Below, piece by piece: positions 11,301 through 22,657 of a stretch of 64,000 nucleotides of DNA; the stretch's first letter is position 1, and every line of letters starts with the position of its first letter. The notes below the pieces were generated by a model. It was not told where the DNA came from. It ran no database searches and saw only the letters and a list, made by a program, of their open reading frames with translations. The DNA is from Filosporella fistucella (lineage: Eukaryota; Ascomycota; Leotiomycetes; Helotiales), in contig JAQJZZ010000018.1 in NCBI GenBank assembly GCA_030077755.1, positions 1,240,001 through 1,304,000 of the forward strand, in the 5' to 3' direction. Made by a program: the position numbers and the translations under genes.

Positions 11301-12299
11301 ATGAACAAGCAAATACGAATATTTCGTGAGTGATGGTTTCTTCGAAGAGTAATTTGTTGATTTACTCAATTTATTTCGTCACGTCTTGTTGCCCTTTTAG
11401 TTGTATTTGGTTGTTGACCTGCGTGACCTGCCATCCTGAAGCATGAGAAACATCATGGTATCTCTCACAACAGTGCAAACTGTGAAGAAAATCTTCAACT
11501 CTGGTGGCTCTCTCCACAAACTGTCGACTGCTTTATTTTCATTTCACCGCTTCGACCGCTGTTTGCAGTCCCGACTTTTATCCGTTGCGTCGTCGACAGA
11601 TGACTAGTCACAAGATCATCAGAATATCATGATCCGGAAAATTCTCCATTCTATGCAGAAAGATCTAAAACATTGACAGCCTGCATTCCAACTTCGGGGA
11701 ATTTGTCTGTAATGGTTGGAAGTAAAACTCTGCTGGTTAATTCGACTTAAAATACTTCGCGAGAGACAGCACCTGGGACTTGACCTATAGAATTACATGG
11801 AACTGCTGTAAAAACCGCTGAAGATATGAGATCTACCTCGATCTTTGTCTGATTTTCAAGAAGGAAAGGTACCCTACTTATTCATGAAGAAAAAGTGTTG
11901 GGGCATATTAAACTTGAAGTATCGTAAGGGGTTCCAGACAACCATACCATAATCGCATTCAGAATGACAATGTAGTTGAAATTATAATCGTTCATATATC
12001 CGGTAGTTAAAGAAGCGGAAGACGAAATCCAGAAGGAATATGATAATTTGGAGACTATAGAACAGAACAGGTCGTGAAAGAGAGCGGGTTACAGTACATG
12101 TCTGGTATATAGAGAGTGGCAGAAGGAGCAGAGCCAAGACCCCTCTCCGCTTTGGGAACATTCTTATCTCCACGTGATAACCACCAATTGATGATTGCCT
12201 TATCCTGACATAAACGCGAATCCAGTCGCGTCCATCTAGACGTCAGAGAAGAGCAGAATAGCTTCCACTTGAGCAGTGCGAGCACATGCAAGGAAAAGG
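8330..12299. other. Long gene-free stretch (about 4 kb)
   Basis: No supported gene was found between the arrestin gene and the BRCT gene. The part next to the arrestin start contains CAA-rich leader sequence (around 8369-8391), GGTAAG-like repeats (about 9030-9060) and a short tandem repeat of ACCTCTCAAGC near 9219-9242. It could be a long 5' leader or promoter. The central part (9.3-11.9 kb) has only short, featureless frames. An ACGCGT lies at 10513-10518. Noncoding RNA or a fast-evolving small gene cannot be excluded. Confidence 0.5.
12214..12231. promoter_or_regulatory. Inverted pair of ACGCGA (MCB-like) sites upstream of the BRCT gene
   Basis: ACGCGA at 12214-12219 and its reverse complement TCGCGT at 12226-12231 lie 69-86 bases upstream of the start codon of the Rad4/Dpb11-like gene. 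ACGCGT/ACGCGA is the core bound by MBF in yeasts to drive G1/S genes. A role here is inferred from position and gene function. Confidence 0.5.
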
Positions 12300-14809
12300 A
12301 TGGCCGATCAAAGCTCCCATGCGTCTCACCAAATATTACCGTTGAATGGCGTCGAAGATGTTTCAAAGCCTCTGAAAGGCTTCATCATTTGTTGCACCTC
12401 CATACCTGATGAGAAGCGCGTAAGCCTACGATCTTGAACACCTTTCCCTCATATGCTCATCTGCTAATCAGAATCCTGCGACAGACAGAATTAGCGCAAT
12501 ATGCTGCTTCCATGGGCGCTGTACATCGATTCGATTTGACTCTCGATGTCACACACTTAATTGTTGGCGATTATGATACACCCAAATATCAATATGTTGC
12601 GAGGGAGAGGCCGGATGTTCAACCAATGACAGTAGGATGGATTGAAGCCATACGGGAGCTCTGGATGAATGACCGAGAGATTGATATCGCTGCACTGGAG
12701 CGAGAGCATAGATTACCAACATTCCATTCACTGAGATTCAGCATGACCGGATGTGATGATCGTAGGTTTCCTTAGACAGTAACGCATCTCTTCTAACCCT
12801 CAATAGCTACTGAACGATTGGAAATTGCAGATCTGGTCAGAGCAAACGGTGCTATATACGAGGGGGACCTGACAAAGCAAATTACACATTTGATATCATT
12901 CCGGACCGAAGGTGCCAAATATAAAGCTGCGAAAAGTTGGGGTCTCCGGATTGTTTCAATAGAATGGCTACGGGATAGCTTGGAAAGAGGAATGATATTG
13001 GATGAGAAGCTCTATGATCCTTCCTTGCCAATCGAGGAGCGGGGGAAGGGTGCATGGGATCGATCAAAGCCAAAGCGAACCTCGCTTGGAAAGAGATCAA
13101 GGGGGGGTAGTACGGCCAGCCTGGAAGGGGGCAAGAGAAAGTTAAGGCGGACTGCTAGTACAAAACTCAGCAGTCAACATGAAGGACTATGGGGCGATAT
13201 AATGGTGGGAGGGATGGTGGCTCAGGTCTCACGAAGCGGGCAATGGGAGGTGCAAGGGGAGCAAGACATAAAACAAGCCAGTATACCGAAGGCAAAAGAA
13301 GCGCAAAAGAGTACTAGCAGTGTGCCGCCACCTGCTGAACCGGAGCCCTGTCAAGCCACGGGTATGTTCAGTGGCTGTTGTTTTTACCTGCACGCATTTC
13401 CCCAAGCGAAGTCAGAAATACTTCAGAACCATGTGGTTGCCAATGGCGGCGTAGTCTCATCCACTATCGAAGACCTGGGCGAAATATCAAAGGAGAATGC
13501 GCCGTTCCGACTTTTCAGAATTATACCTCAAGACTTGCCTTTATCACAGCTACCTGATCTTCCCGAGTCCCAATTGCCTATAGAAACAATAACTTTCTGG
13601 TGGGTGGAGCGGTGCCTTCACCACAAAAGGTTTATTGACCCCAATGAGCATGTTGTGGGTAGACCTTTTCCCAAATTTCCAATAGAAGGATTCTCTGAAG
13701 TGGTAATATCATCATCTGGATTTTCTGGTATTGATCTGCTACATATGACCAGATCTGTGGGGTTAATTGGTGCTAAGTATAGCGAGGATATGACACAGCA
13801 ATCCTCTGTGCTTATCACCAAAACGGCGGACTCAATCAGACTCGACAAGTTTGACCATGCGAGAGAGTGGAATATCCCTATTGTAAGTGCAGATTGGCTT
13901 TGGAATTCGATCACCGAAGGAGAAAAATTGCCGTTGAACCAATATCGCCGGAGACAGCAGAAGCATCCTGGCTATCCAGACGCCAACAAACCGGTGAAAA
14001 AGGCTACCAAGACATTGAATGAATCTGTCTTCAAGGGCGAACTGCCGAAAGCGCATTTGAAAACGGCTAGTCTCTCTTCGAGTAACAACAAACCAACTCG
14101 GACTTCGGGGATCGACTATACTGCATTTGACGACGAAGAATCGCCTGTAGTCAAGAAAGAATCGCAAACACATGCTGAACCGGCGGGATGCGATTCGGTG
14201 GCCACCACTCAGGAGTTGTCCGGCAGGACTGAACCATTGTCTGAAATAAATCCCAATTCTCCTACAAGAACGGTCTCTACAGCACCGGCGCCGTCGAATC
14301 ACCCTGTTCCGAGATTGCAAGAAGATATGAGTGACGCCATCTCAGATCTTCTTGCCAAAACAAAGACCGTGTCTCACCCGATACAGAGTGATATTCCTGA
14401 AAGTCGGCGACGAGGTGGCAATAGGATTCTTGGTCGAGCCATTAGCAATATATCTGCTGCCTCGACAAACCATTCCCGAGCTACATCCGTTGATTCTACT
14501 GTCACAAATGGCAACCCAGTCCAGTATCCCTCAAATCCAGGAAATAAAACAAAAACAGCAAATGAACATATAGCAGCGCTTTTGGATGCAGACAGAGGCG
14601 ACGAGAGAGAATTAGAAAGTCAACCACCAGCAACACAGTTGCAATATGATGATCCTGAGAGCGAGGCTGCTAGGGAAATGGTGATGGCTAGGATGAAAGG
14701 AGAGAAATTGGATCCGAAGAGACTTGGTTTGAAAGCGAAAGCGGCTACTATTGGGGACTTTACAGATAAACCGCGGCCGACGAGGAGGAGAGGGAGGGCC
14801 TTGAAATAG
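12300..14809 (+). CDS. dpb11: Four-BRCT replication/checkpoint scaffold, Rad4/Cut5/Dpb11/TopBP1 family
   Basis: Three exons: 12300-12419, 12485-12761 and 12807-14809, 799 aa. Exon 1 starts MADQSSHASH and ends DEKR; it joins TELAQYAASMGA, then GDYDTPKY, the conserved BRCT1 block. Exon 2 joins exon 3 as TGCDDPTERLEIADLV. BRCT1 covers about residues 26-115, BRCT2 about 130-225, BRCT3 about 325-425 and BRCT4 about 430-520. The remaining C-terminal 280 residues are Ser/Thr/Lys-rich and probably disordered, ending in a basic tail (PTRRRGRALK). In yeasts this family binds phosphorylated Sld2/Sld3 to start replication and activates the ATR-type checkpoint kinase. It acts in the nucleus. The two inverted ACGCGA sites just upstream fit cell-cycle control. 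Confidence 0.92.
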
Positions 14810-15797
14810 CTTGGATAAACGATTGTGAAAGGATAGGATTGGTGAAATCTTGAACATACAGATTCAACATATGAGACTTTCTGGCAGCTTTGCAGGTGTT
14901 ACCTTTTGACATGGAGACTACTAATATTGTGTCTTCATCAGAAATCTTCTGCCATTGTCCGAAAAGCATGCTTGACCACTTACTACAAACGAGTGCTGCT
15001 TTCACAAGATTTACCTCCGGTTCATAGTGTTGGTGCACAGAGAGAAATAAGTTAATCCTAGTACCTCCTCAATTTGCTGATCAAAAGAACAGAATGTCAA
15101 TAGCCCACCTCATATAATGTGGAATGTTGCTATGTTGGTTTATCATTGCCCCCTTTCCGCTACCCGATCTGACTGTTCTATGCTCAAGAATAAGATTCAT
15201 GTCGGCTTTAGTATGAATAATCATTCCACAAAGGAGTATCAAGCCTTACTCCGCTATACAGTGGCTTTCATCTCAATTTTCTCGTACTGGACAGCATTTA
15301 AAAATTTCGTTCTGGCATTTCGTCATTCTTGATACATTCAGAATCATTGGTGTTTAGCGAAAGTCATTATCAAGGTTGTTTTGGTCCTTGCGTGAAGCTG
15401 CATTCATTGGATTTAAGGAATAAACCAAAGTCCTATTTCCTAAATCCAGACTGCTACAAGGGGATAAGGATAAGCAGAGGAAAGGTAACTCTTGTCATCA
15501 CAACAGAACCATAAAGAGCTCGTTTGACCACAAAGCAGAAAATGTATGCGCAAACTGGTTTCATATTCCAATCCAAGAAATGTTCCTGATCAAACCTCAA
15601 AAGCTAGACCAAAAAACCTTGAAAAAATGAAGAAAAGCAACGCTCAAATCCATCACGTGAACCAACGCCAATTATTCTAGATGTACTCCGTAACGCCAAT
15701 CCAATCTATCCCAACGCTGATGATCAGCAAAGAATATGACCATGGTTGGAGCCCGAGCACTTCCATCCCCAGTACCAATTTATCAATCATCCCGAGT
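14810..15797. other. Convergent intergenic region
   Basis: This is the 3' flank of the BRCT gene and of the acidic-tailed gene. I see no gene, RNA or repeat of note. Confidence 0.5.
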
Positions 15798-16447
15798 TTA
15801 TTCCTCATCATCATAACCATAATCGTCATAATCACGCTCCCCTCCCTCATCATCATCGTCATAATAATTCTCATCCTCCTCAACCCGCTCACCACGGACT
15901 CCATCGAAAGGATTGCAGTACTCAGCCAACTTCTCCTCACCCACTCCAATTTCACTCAAGAAGCTCTTTGTCTCCCGCTCGAACTCATCCAAGACTGCTG
16001 GTTGCACCTCGCCGTCATATTGATCCTCGTAAACCAAGGCGGAGGTAATGGTGAGGCATTGGGTGGCGTACTCCTTGCGTTCGGAGGTGGACAGGAGGGA
16101 GCATTGGAGCAGGTGGTAGCATATCTTTGCTGTCGTGAAGCGGTAGCGGTGGATGTTTTGATAGAACTCGACGGCTTCCTTGAGAACTTCAGCGGCCCGG
16201 ACTTTGCTGTCTTGGGTGGAGGTAGAGGTGGAGAGGTGTTCGATTGCCTGGTTTTGTTAGTTAGTCTTTCAACACTTGAAAGTATTGAAGGCAAGGAGCA
16301 TAATTGGTGATAGAATCTCACAAGGAGAACTTCCCTCATCAACACGACGTTGTTTATCCACGTGAGTAACTTGTATGAACGGCTTAGCCATCTTGAGAGA
16401 TGCGTAAAATGAGAATATGTATCAACTACGATAGCACGTGATGTCAC
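15798..16447 (-). CDS. Unrecognised small protein with acidic Asp/Glu/Tyr-rich tail
   Basis: Two exons on the minus strand: 16447-16322 (or starting inside it) and 16247-15798. The junction (CTT|GTGAGA ... AACCAG|GCAATC) is in phase 0 and gives 191 aa. A shorter start at 16339 would give 155 aa. I do not recognise the family. Residues 43-140 look helical and well ordered (AIEHLSTSTSTQDSKV, FYQNIHRYRFTTAK, YHLLQCSLLSTSERKEY, VLDEFERETKSFLSEIG), followed by NPFDGV and an acidic tail rich in D, E and Y to the stop. The only ATG in strong context (AAGATGGCTAAGCC, about 16390) is in another phase and cannot join exon 2, so the true start is unsettled. Two E-boxes overlap the upstream start. Confidence 0.6.
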
Positions 16448-16450
16448 GTG
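16435..16450. promoter_or_regulatory. Two CACGTG E-boxes spaced by 10 bp
   Basis: CACGTG occurs at 16435-16440 and again at 16445-16450, so the two palindromes are exactly one helical turn apart. In fungi this hexamer is the core site for bHLH factors (Cbf1/Pho4/SREBP types). The pair overlaps the upstream ATG of the acidic-tailed protein. This argues that the region is promoter and that the shorter start is used. Confidence 0.6.
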
Positions 16451-18383
16451 TGTCTATTGTTTATCAGTGGTAGTGTAGAGATGTCTTTGATGAAGGGACA
16501 GAGTATCGTATGAGGATTGAGAGGAACTACTTTGGAGTTGATGTCAAAAGCGTTGTAGTTCTGAGGATAACGTTGAGTGTCGTGAATTTTAAGTAAAGAT
16601 AGAGTCATGTGATTTCAAGATTGAGCGTGGTCCAACTGGATCTGTGCTAGCTCTGCTTGCGTCACGAGTTGCACAGCGGCATATAGCTCTATAATCTTGA
16701 GTATACAGAGGGTAAGGATCTGGGATGAAATGAGAGCTGTATCAATCGCGGACTTAGCAGCGGGCAACGTGAGAGGAAGTTTTTTGGAAGCACTGGCTGT
16801 CCAAACACACTCTTCAGGTGAAAGCGCTACCCAGTTTCATGTTAGGAGCATAAGCACAGTTTTTGTATTTATTTGCTGATCTGGACTCATAACAATAGCG
16901 GATAAGGTTGAATCTTCGATTTAATGATATTGAAATATCGATTCATACTTTCGAGTGTAAGTATACCGGATGGATATATGAGTCAAGCGAGATGTTCAAA
17001 GAGGAGACTTCAAAGTTGTACGGAGCTCAATAAATCTCCCAAGCTGAGACTTTTCAAAAAATCACTTGCAATATCATTCTGATGACACGCATCCCTGAAG
17101 TTTTAGAGACAGGGAGGGGAACATCTTGATAGGGAGCTACAAAAGATGATTAGGAAACTGAGGGCTTTGGTCCTTGGAAGCAAAATGGATATTAGGGGTT
17201 TGTAACTCATATGTGTACCGTTTTCCCTATCAAGAAAATCGAGGCTTTCTCGACCCCAGTATGCTGTAAGACCTTCCTAGAGAACTATTACATCTTTACT
17301 TACGTTTTCGATTATAGTGACAACCAAAACATGGCTCAAGGAAGGTACTCAAAGCGTTAGGCTTCATCTCGGCTCGAAGCTAGATATCAACTCGAAGGGG
17401 ACGATTGAAACAAATAATTCGGTAGAGTATCATGGATTCATTCAAGGCAACTCGCTCCCGAAGGTAGAAATTCGAGCCAAAAAAATCAACTGGCCTTGAT
17501 CGAACAGCCAGTCCTGCAAAATATCGGGAAAATTCAAAAGCCACAAAAAATGCCAAAAAAATGCCCAAAGAAAAAAGATTATTAGTTGGGTACAATTCGT
17601 AATTGTACTAACTGAGTGATGAGGAACTACAGGAGCCCCGAAGAACTCCGTAAATCATCCATAGACTTTTTTTTAGAGAAGCCTAGTCACCCCTGGGATG
17701 TGCGGTACCGCAGGCAAGACACACCCCATGTGCCCTCGATCACTCGGACTGCCATGTTGAATAGCCCAAGTTGTGTCTTCCAATTGACTATCGGCCTTAC
17801 CATTCGGCCACTTTACTTGGTTGTCTGTTGTGTTTAGATGGAATGGGGACGCTTATTTGGATACTTGATAGAGGGAGTGTGGTAGTGTGAGGCGCGAGGC
17901 TAGGCGGTGGGAAATCGGGGTTTCGATGGAGGGTTTGGATGAAATGGTGAGCGCTTGCTCTTTGTTTGTGGAGGACTGGCGCTCATTGATGGTTGAGTCT
18001 TGCTTCAACTCATGATTCAGAGCACGGTGGAAAGAGTAAGCAATTGCTTGATAGTTCTGGTAGGCAAGATTTGGCTTTGTGGCTGGAAAACGGCATACTA
18101 AACAAATTCTCATGCACAGACTTTGCGCTTGAATATGCAAATCCTAATGTGGTAAACCATCAAGCAAGAGAAAGGCAATAGATAGTTAGAAGGTAACAAC
18201 ACCGCCGAATTCAAAAGAAAAGACCAGAGTGCATTCGCTGTTCAGCAATGGCCAGACTCAATTCCAGATCACGGCAGCTGTGCCGCTAGGAATGATACGG
18301 ATTTTGGAGTCAAAAAAGCCCTGTTTAAATGCGTTCCTATTCAGCATCTGGCAGGAGGCTCGCACAATCGTGGATTCTCCACT
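16451..18383. other. Intergenic region upstream of the acidic-tailed gene
   Basis: About 1.9 kb between the acidic-tailed gene and the 3' end of the deaminase gene. It is AT-rich in its middle part with A-runs near 17540-17580. Open frames are short and unlike real exons. I see no RNA gene. Confidence 0.5.
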
Positions 18384-20345
18384 TTACCACATAGTCTCCC
18401 TCAATCTCTTCTTATCTTCCTCACCTCCGAAAATGATATCGATTGCTCCCCTCGCAAGCTTACAAATTTCTTCCTTACCCAAACCAAAATGCTCAGCAAC
18501 AAGCGCATATTCTTGGGACAGAGGACTTGAAAATACGCCCACATCATCCGTCTAGCTTCTGTTAGCAATATTCCTGTTGACGTCCAACAAACCTACGCTC
18601 AGTGCAATAGGACATCCCGTCGGCCTCCACCATCCAAAGTGATGATCCCCATAAGTACCAGTAATCATCTTGGCATGTACATTACAACTCAAGCAAAGCT
18701 CTAGTCCGAGTTTCCTCTTCACGATTTCTTCTTTCACATCATCCGGGACGTTAATAACATGTCCGATTCGGTCTGGAAAATATGAGAGCAATTTCCAAAG
18801 TTCTTCTGAAGTGCATTGCGGCGCCTCTGCAAAATGAATTGTGATTTTGATGTTCTTTTCTCTGGCCTGTTGAAAGGCTGGTTCGAACAGAGCTACATCT
18901 CCCTTTGCAGGGTCGCCGCAGAGATCGATGCCTACTACGCCTTGAGAGCGGTATTTGGTAGCAAGTGCGACGACTTCAAGGGCAGTTGGGAGATCGTTTC
19001 GGCGATCGATGGACAGAATGAGGTTCGTCTTCATGCTGGTCGATTTGTTGGATTCAGACATGCAATCGAGGATCGTTTTGACATAATCGTCTTTCGACAT
19101 ATTTTCGGTGGGAATGGCTCGAGGAGTCGTGCGAAGTTCCAAATATACGACTCCATCGGCGTGAAAGTCTTCAAGGACTGACTTGGTGGTGTATATAAGT
19201 GAAGAAAGATCGTTACAGAGATTGTATATATACTTGGAAAATAGTGGGAAGAACCTGGAGACTGTAAGCCCTTGCACATGGTTCTTCTCTTCAAATACAA
19301 TTTTAACCCCCCCCCCCCCCCCCCCCCCCCCTCCCCCCAAAAAAGGCAGGCTTAGGCTCTTTCACAACAAAAGTTGTATGCCACGACAGAAAAGTAAGCC
19401 CAGAGCTGAAGCGCTGACTGCGGAGTTTACATCGCGTCTCTAGAAATCAAATAGCTACAAAAACAGATACCAGATTCGCGAAACGATTGATCTGTAGGTA
19501 CATGGCGGCTCGCAATGCTCCTGCTATTGACTCGGGGAGTACTACTCGACAATCTGATTTCGAGACTTAGAGTCAAATATTCAACTATACCGTTCTACGA
19601 GCAGTATCCTCTACGGTTTTTTTGAGGTAAAAATACAAAGATTATGTCTCAAAAGTGGGGACCCGTTGATCAGATTTTTTTTGGTATAGGCCAACCGGCG
19701 TCTCAAACTGTGGCACAAGTTCTTATGCAGTTCGATTTGGTACGCCAGAATTTTCAGGGGAAGACATGTTACACTCAGATGGTACCCGACATATCCTGTT
19801 GATCCTCCAAAGAGCGGCTAAATGTGACTTAACAGGTATCGCTCCCACTTGAAGGCATCTTTTCAAATAGTATCGACTACTGTCAACTCTTATGCCAGAC
19901 AGCTTTGCCTTCTCGGTTTTTATATTCTTTGCCCTTCCAGTTGTAGTCATGACTAGATACCGGAAGAACAGTCATCTGCTTGCGGAACCACAGTCCGCTG
20001 TCTAGCAGCGCTCCTATCAAAACAAAAGAGATACGGTAGACTCACGTTTCAAGATTATAATCGAGTTTATCTGGCGGCATCTCAATCAATGGATCTTCCA
20101 GTGTGGTTTGGCCTCGGCTCTTTTTTTGTAGCCATACCTCATGCAGACATTGTCGACTGATGCTGCCGCTTAGATGTGCGTGTAACTAGAATCACACACT
20201 CAGCCTTGTGCCACATACAAACAGCACTAAAGTTGGACGAATTGCGTTTGCCGACAGCAGACAAGATGCGGCCGCTGTCATTGACGAAGTGATACATGTC
20301 TCAGTGAAGACTTACCTCTATTTTGGGTAAAGATCTAAAGTCCAT
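18384..20345 (-). CDS. Adenosine deaminase-like protein (N6-methyl-AMP deaminase, ADAL/MAPDA family)
   Basis: Four exons on the minus strand: 20345-20316, 20185-20046, 19254-18597 and 18551-18384, 331 aa, all in phase. Exon 1 encodes MDFRSLPKIE and joins LHAHLSGSISRQCLHEVW, giving the metal-binding H12-A-H14. Further catalytic residues of the family are visible: H197 and E200 (HFAE), RIGHV at 219-223 and STDD at 276-279, the last created only by joining exon 3 to exon 4. This matches the ADAL branch, which hydrolyses N6-methyl-AMP to IMP and clears modified nucleotides, more than classical ADA. Intron 2 is 791 bases, against 45-130 for the others, and contains a 25-G run in the transcript. 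Without the distant first two exons the gene would look N-terminally truncated. Confidence 0.9.
19255..20045 (-). other. Unusually long intron 2 of the deaminase gene
   Basis: The intron runs from GTGAGT (20045) to CTCCAG (19255). It is more than ten times the usual intron length in this window. I found no coding remnant or clear terminal repeats in it. GTCTCAAA occurs twice on the plus strand (about 19645 and 19700), and TTTTTT runs are common. An old insertion is possible but not shown. Confidence 0.75.
19307..19338. repeat. C25-T-C6 tract (G6-A-G25 in the deaminase transcript)
   Basis: Twenty-five C at 19307-19331, a T, then six C, followed by six A. On the transcribed strand of the deaminase gene this is G-rich, located about 50-80 bases before the 3' splice site at 19255. 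A G-run of this length can fold into a quadruplex. Confidence 0.95.
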
Positions 20346-22657
20346 ATTTGGAGAGCTGCGCCAAGAAAGTTAAGGTCTAATTATTCTCAGAATTTGGCTT
20401 GGAAATCAGACTATTGGATTGAAGATTAGGGCAATAAGTGGATGGATGGTTGTGTAGCAAGCCTATGACAGAATAATGCAATGATTCAGTACTTCGAAAC
20501 TTTGCGAATATCTCCACAACAAGCTGACAAAGAAATGTATTGATAATTCGCTTGAGCACGGCGATAAAAGGGAGTACTGTACGATGCGGTAAAATCTCCG
20601 ACATTTCTGTCTCTCGGTATCCCGTGGCGCAGTGGCGGCTATGGGAAAGATTCCCCGAAGGAGAAGAGCGAGGTGTTCATCTGGTCTGGTTCCAGTCAGT
20701 CGTCCAACGCTACGTCGGAAACAGATTGGCTCATCTTGCGGCAGATGAGAGCTCCAACTCCTCCATGGGTCTCGACTTCTACTCACGAATCATGAGAGAG
20801 TGGGTACGGTTACGGGAACGATAGAGGAAGAAGTCGTTAGTTTGGGCGATCTCGATACCTGACGTGTGTACCTTATTTATGCCAGATGATGAGGTTTTAT
20901 ATTGTGGGAAAGTATATTTTGAGGCTGCGAGTACTCGGGTACCAATCAAGGAGAATTGAGAGAAAAAGGCTCAGTCTGGCTGGTTGTGGTCATGAATCGA
21001 ATTCCGGCGGGCTTGGGCCGGAGGAGTCTGTGTGTCCTGTTGATCGGACATGCATCGTAATTTAATGGAATTCATCCATGCTGCAGACTGCATGACAGTG
21101 AAAGTGGACACCGCACGAGCTGCAGTGAGCTGCGAGGTTAATGGGAAGCTGGAGCTGTTGAGTTAGAATACTGGGTGAAGGAGGAGGTAGAGGTTGGAAG
21201 TTGATATTATTGTTATTGAGCCTTGATATTGAACTCAGGACAACTCCATTTATAATCAGCATGAAGAGCCGAGACAGACGAAATAATTGGAACCTGTGTG
21301 GGTGCAAAAGCAGCGTGCGCTTTGACTATTGGGCGCATTGGCTGTGCGGCGGAAAAGAGTACCGATGTCAGGAGGAGATCATATCGCAATATCCCTCTCA
21401 TACATCCATCCTGAAGAACATTCTACTCGGATGGTGGAACTTGGAAACCGCTTGCAAATTGCAAGTAAAATTTGAGCCGCCGGCTGTTGTGACGTGAATG
21501 AGCTGATGGATTTATTATCATCGGAGAGTAAGAATGAGTTACACGGAAGAGCTGTCCTGTTACTGCCCTGTTACTGTACTGTACTGTACTCTGTGGTGAG
21601 ATTGTACTTGTACTTGTACCTAGCTGCCTACCTGGCAAGTAACTTCTAGCTGCAGTGAAGGACCAGGAGCTTGGTCGCTGCCACAACTTTACTCGTTAGC
21701 CAGAATGGGAAGCATCTGCAACCTAAAGACTTACCGATTGACCTATCTACTTGTGTTGACTTGCACAGATATTTCGCAGCCATTGCCTTTCTGCCGCTGG
21801 TCATTAATTCTCCTTGCCCTGCATGCCTTGCCTTGCTTTGTGCTTTGCATTGCCTAGCTTGGCAGTTGTCCAATTTCCTGGCAATTGGAATGCTGGATAC
21901 CTTAGCTGGAAAGGAGCTTGTACTTTTGTAGACCAAAACCAAAAGTGGCAGTCAGTCCTTTCGGTTAATTTAATCAATGTAGCTCCGTAATACTTGTCAC
22001 TTCAACCTGAGCCGGGCGGAGAGCAGAGGGAGAGGAGGATGGGTGGTAGCTCTCTACTAGCACCAGTGCGGAAAAGCAACCTGAATACCAAGCAAGCGCA
22101 CCACTACCTTACCTTACCACTACTACCACCTCCTACCAGGCTGCCTTCGTCTCTGCCTCTGCCTCTGCCTCCTCGCCCACCCACCAATCCAACGCCCATC
22201 AGCGCACCCACCAAAGCAGCACTGCACTTCAACTGCACTGCACCACTCTCCTCCACAAATCGACTTCGACCTCCTTCCTGATCCATCCCTCCCACCTCGC
22301 ATCCCATATTGTGTGTAGCCAGCCAACTGCAATACCACTCGCTCACTCACCACTCACCACTCACTCACTCACTCACTTCGACCACACTGCTCCCAATTGA
22401 CCGTCCATCTCACCTCCAATATTCCGTAGTCTCGACAACACCATCGTGAGCTTCATTTGCCTCACTGGTGAAGCTCAAATCATCCAAACCCACCGCTGCC
22501 TTTCAACGGCTTCGGTTCTCGATCCTCCGTTTGGGCGCACCCACCCCCTACCTACTAGCCTCATCTCGACCTCCAACGTCCGACGTCCATCCCCAATTTC
22601 TCCTCTCACTCAGCAATCGAATCTATCAATCAATTGCACCACCCGCAAGTCGCAATC
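20346..22657. promoter_or_regulatory. Divergent promoter region and long leader of the G protein beta gene
   Basis: About 2.3 kb between the deaminase start (minus) and the G beta start (plus). The deaminase-proximal half shows nothing distinct. Nearer G beta there are short repeats: TGTAC units around 21570-21620, CTTGC/CCTTG units around 21818-21860, CTCTGC units at 22150-22170 and a CACT-rich tract at 22332-22378. The last 300 bases are pyrimidine-rich and look like a 5' leader. No coding exon is supported. Confidence 0.5.
22332..22378. repeat. CACT-rich microsatellite
   Basis: Interrupted CACT/CTCA repeat (ACTCACCACTCACCACTCAC and flanks) in the probable leader of the G protein beta gene. 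Confidence 0.8.

Noticed and set aside
15681..16310. 209-aa plus-strand frame
   Set aside because: Antisense of the acidic-tailed gene; its Ile/Leu runs come from the reversed Asp/Glu codons.
16339..16393. Start at MAKPFIQVTHV for the acidic-tailed protein
   Set aside because: Good context, but its phase at the CTT|GTGAGA donor is incompatible with exon 2, and no other acceptor rescues it.
19305..19340. Protein start MGGGGGGGGGG for the deaminase
   Set aside because: The glycine run is the intron G-tract. The real N-terminus is in two exons further upstream (20345-20046), which restore the HxH motif.
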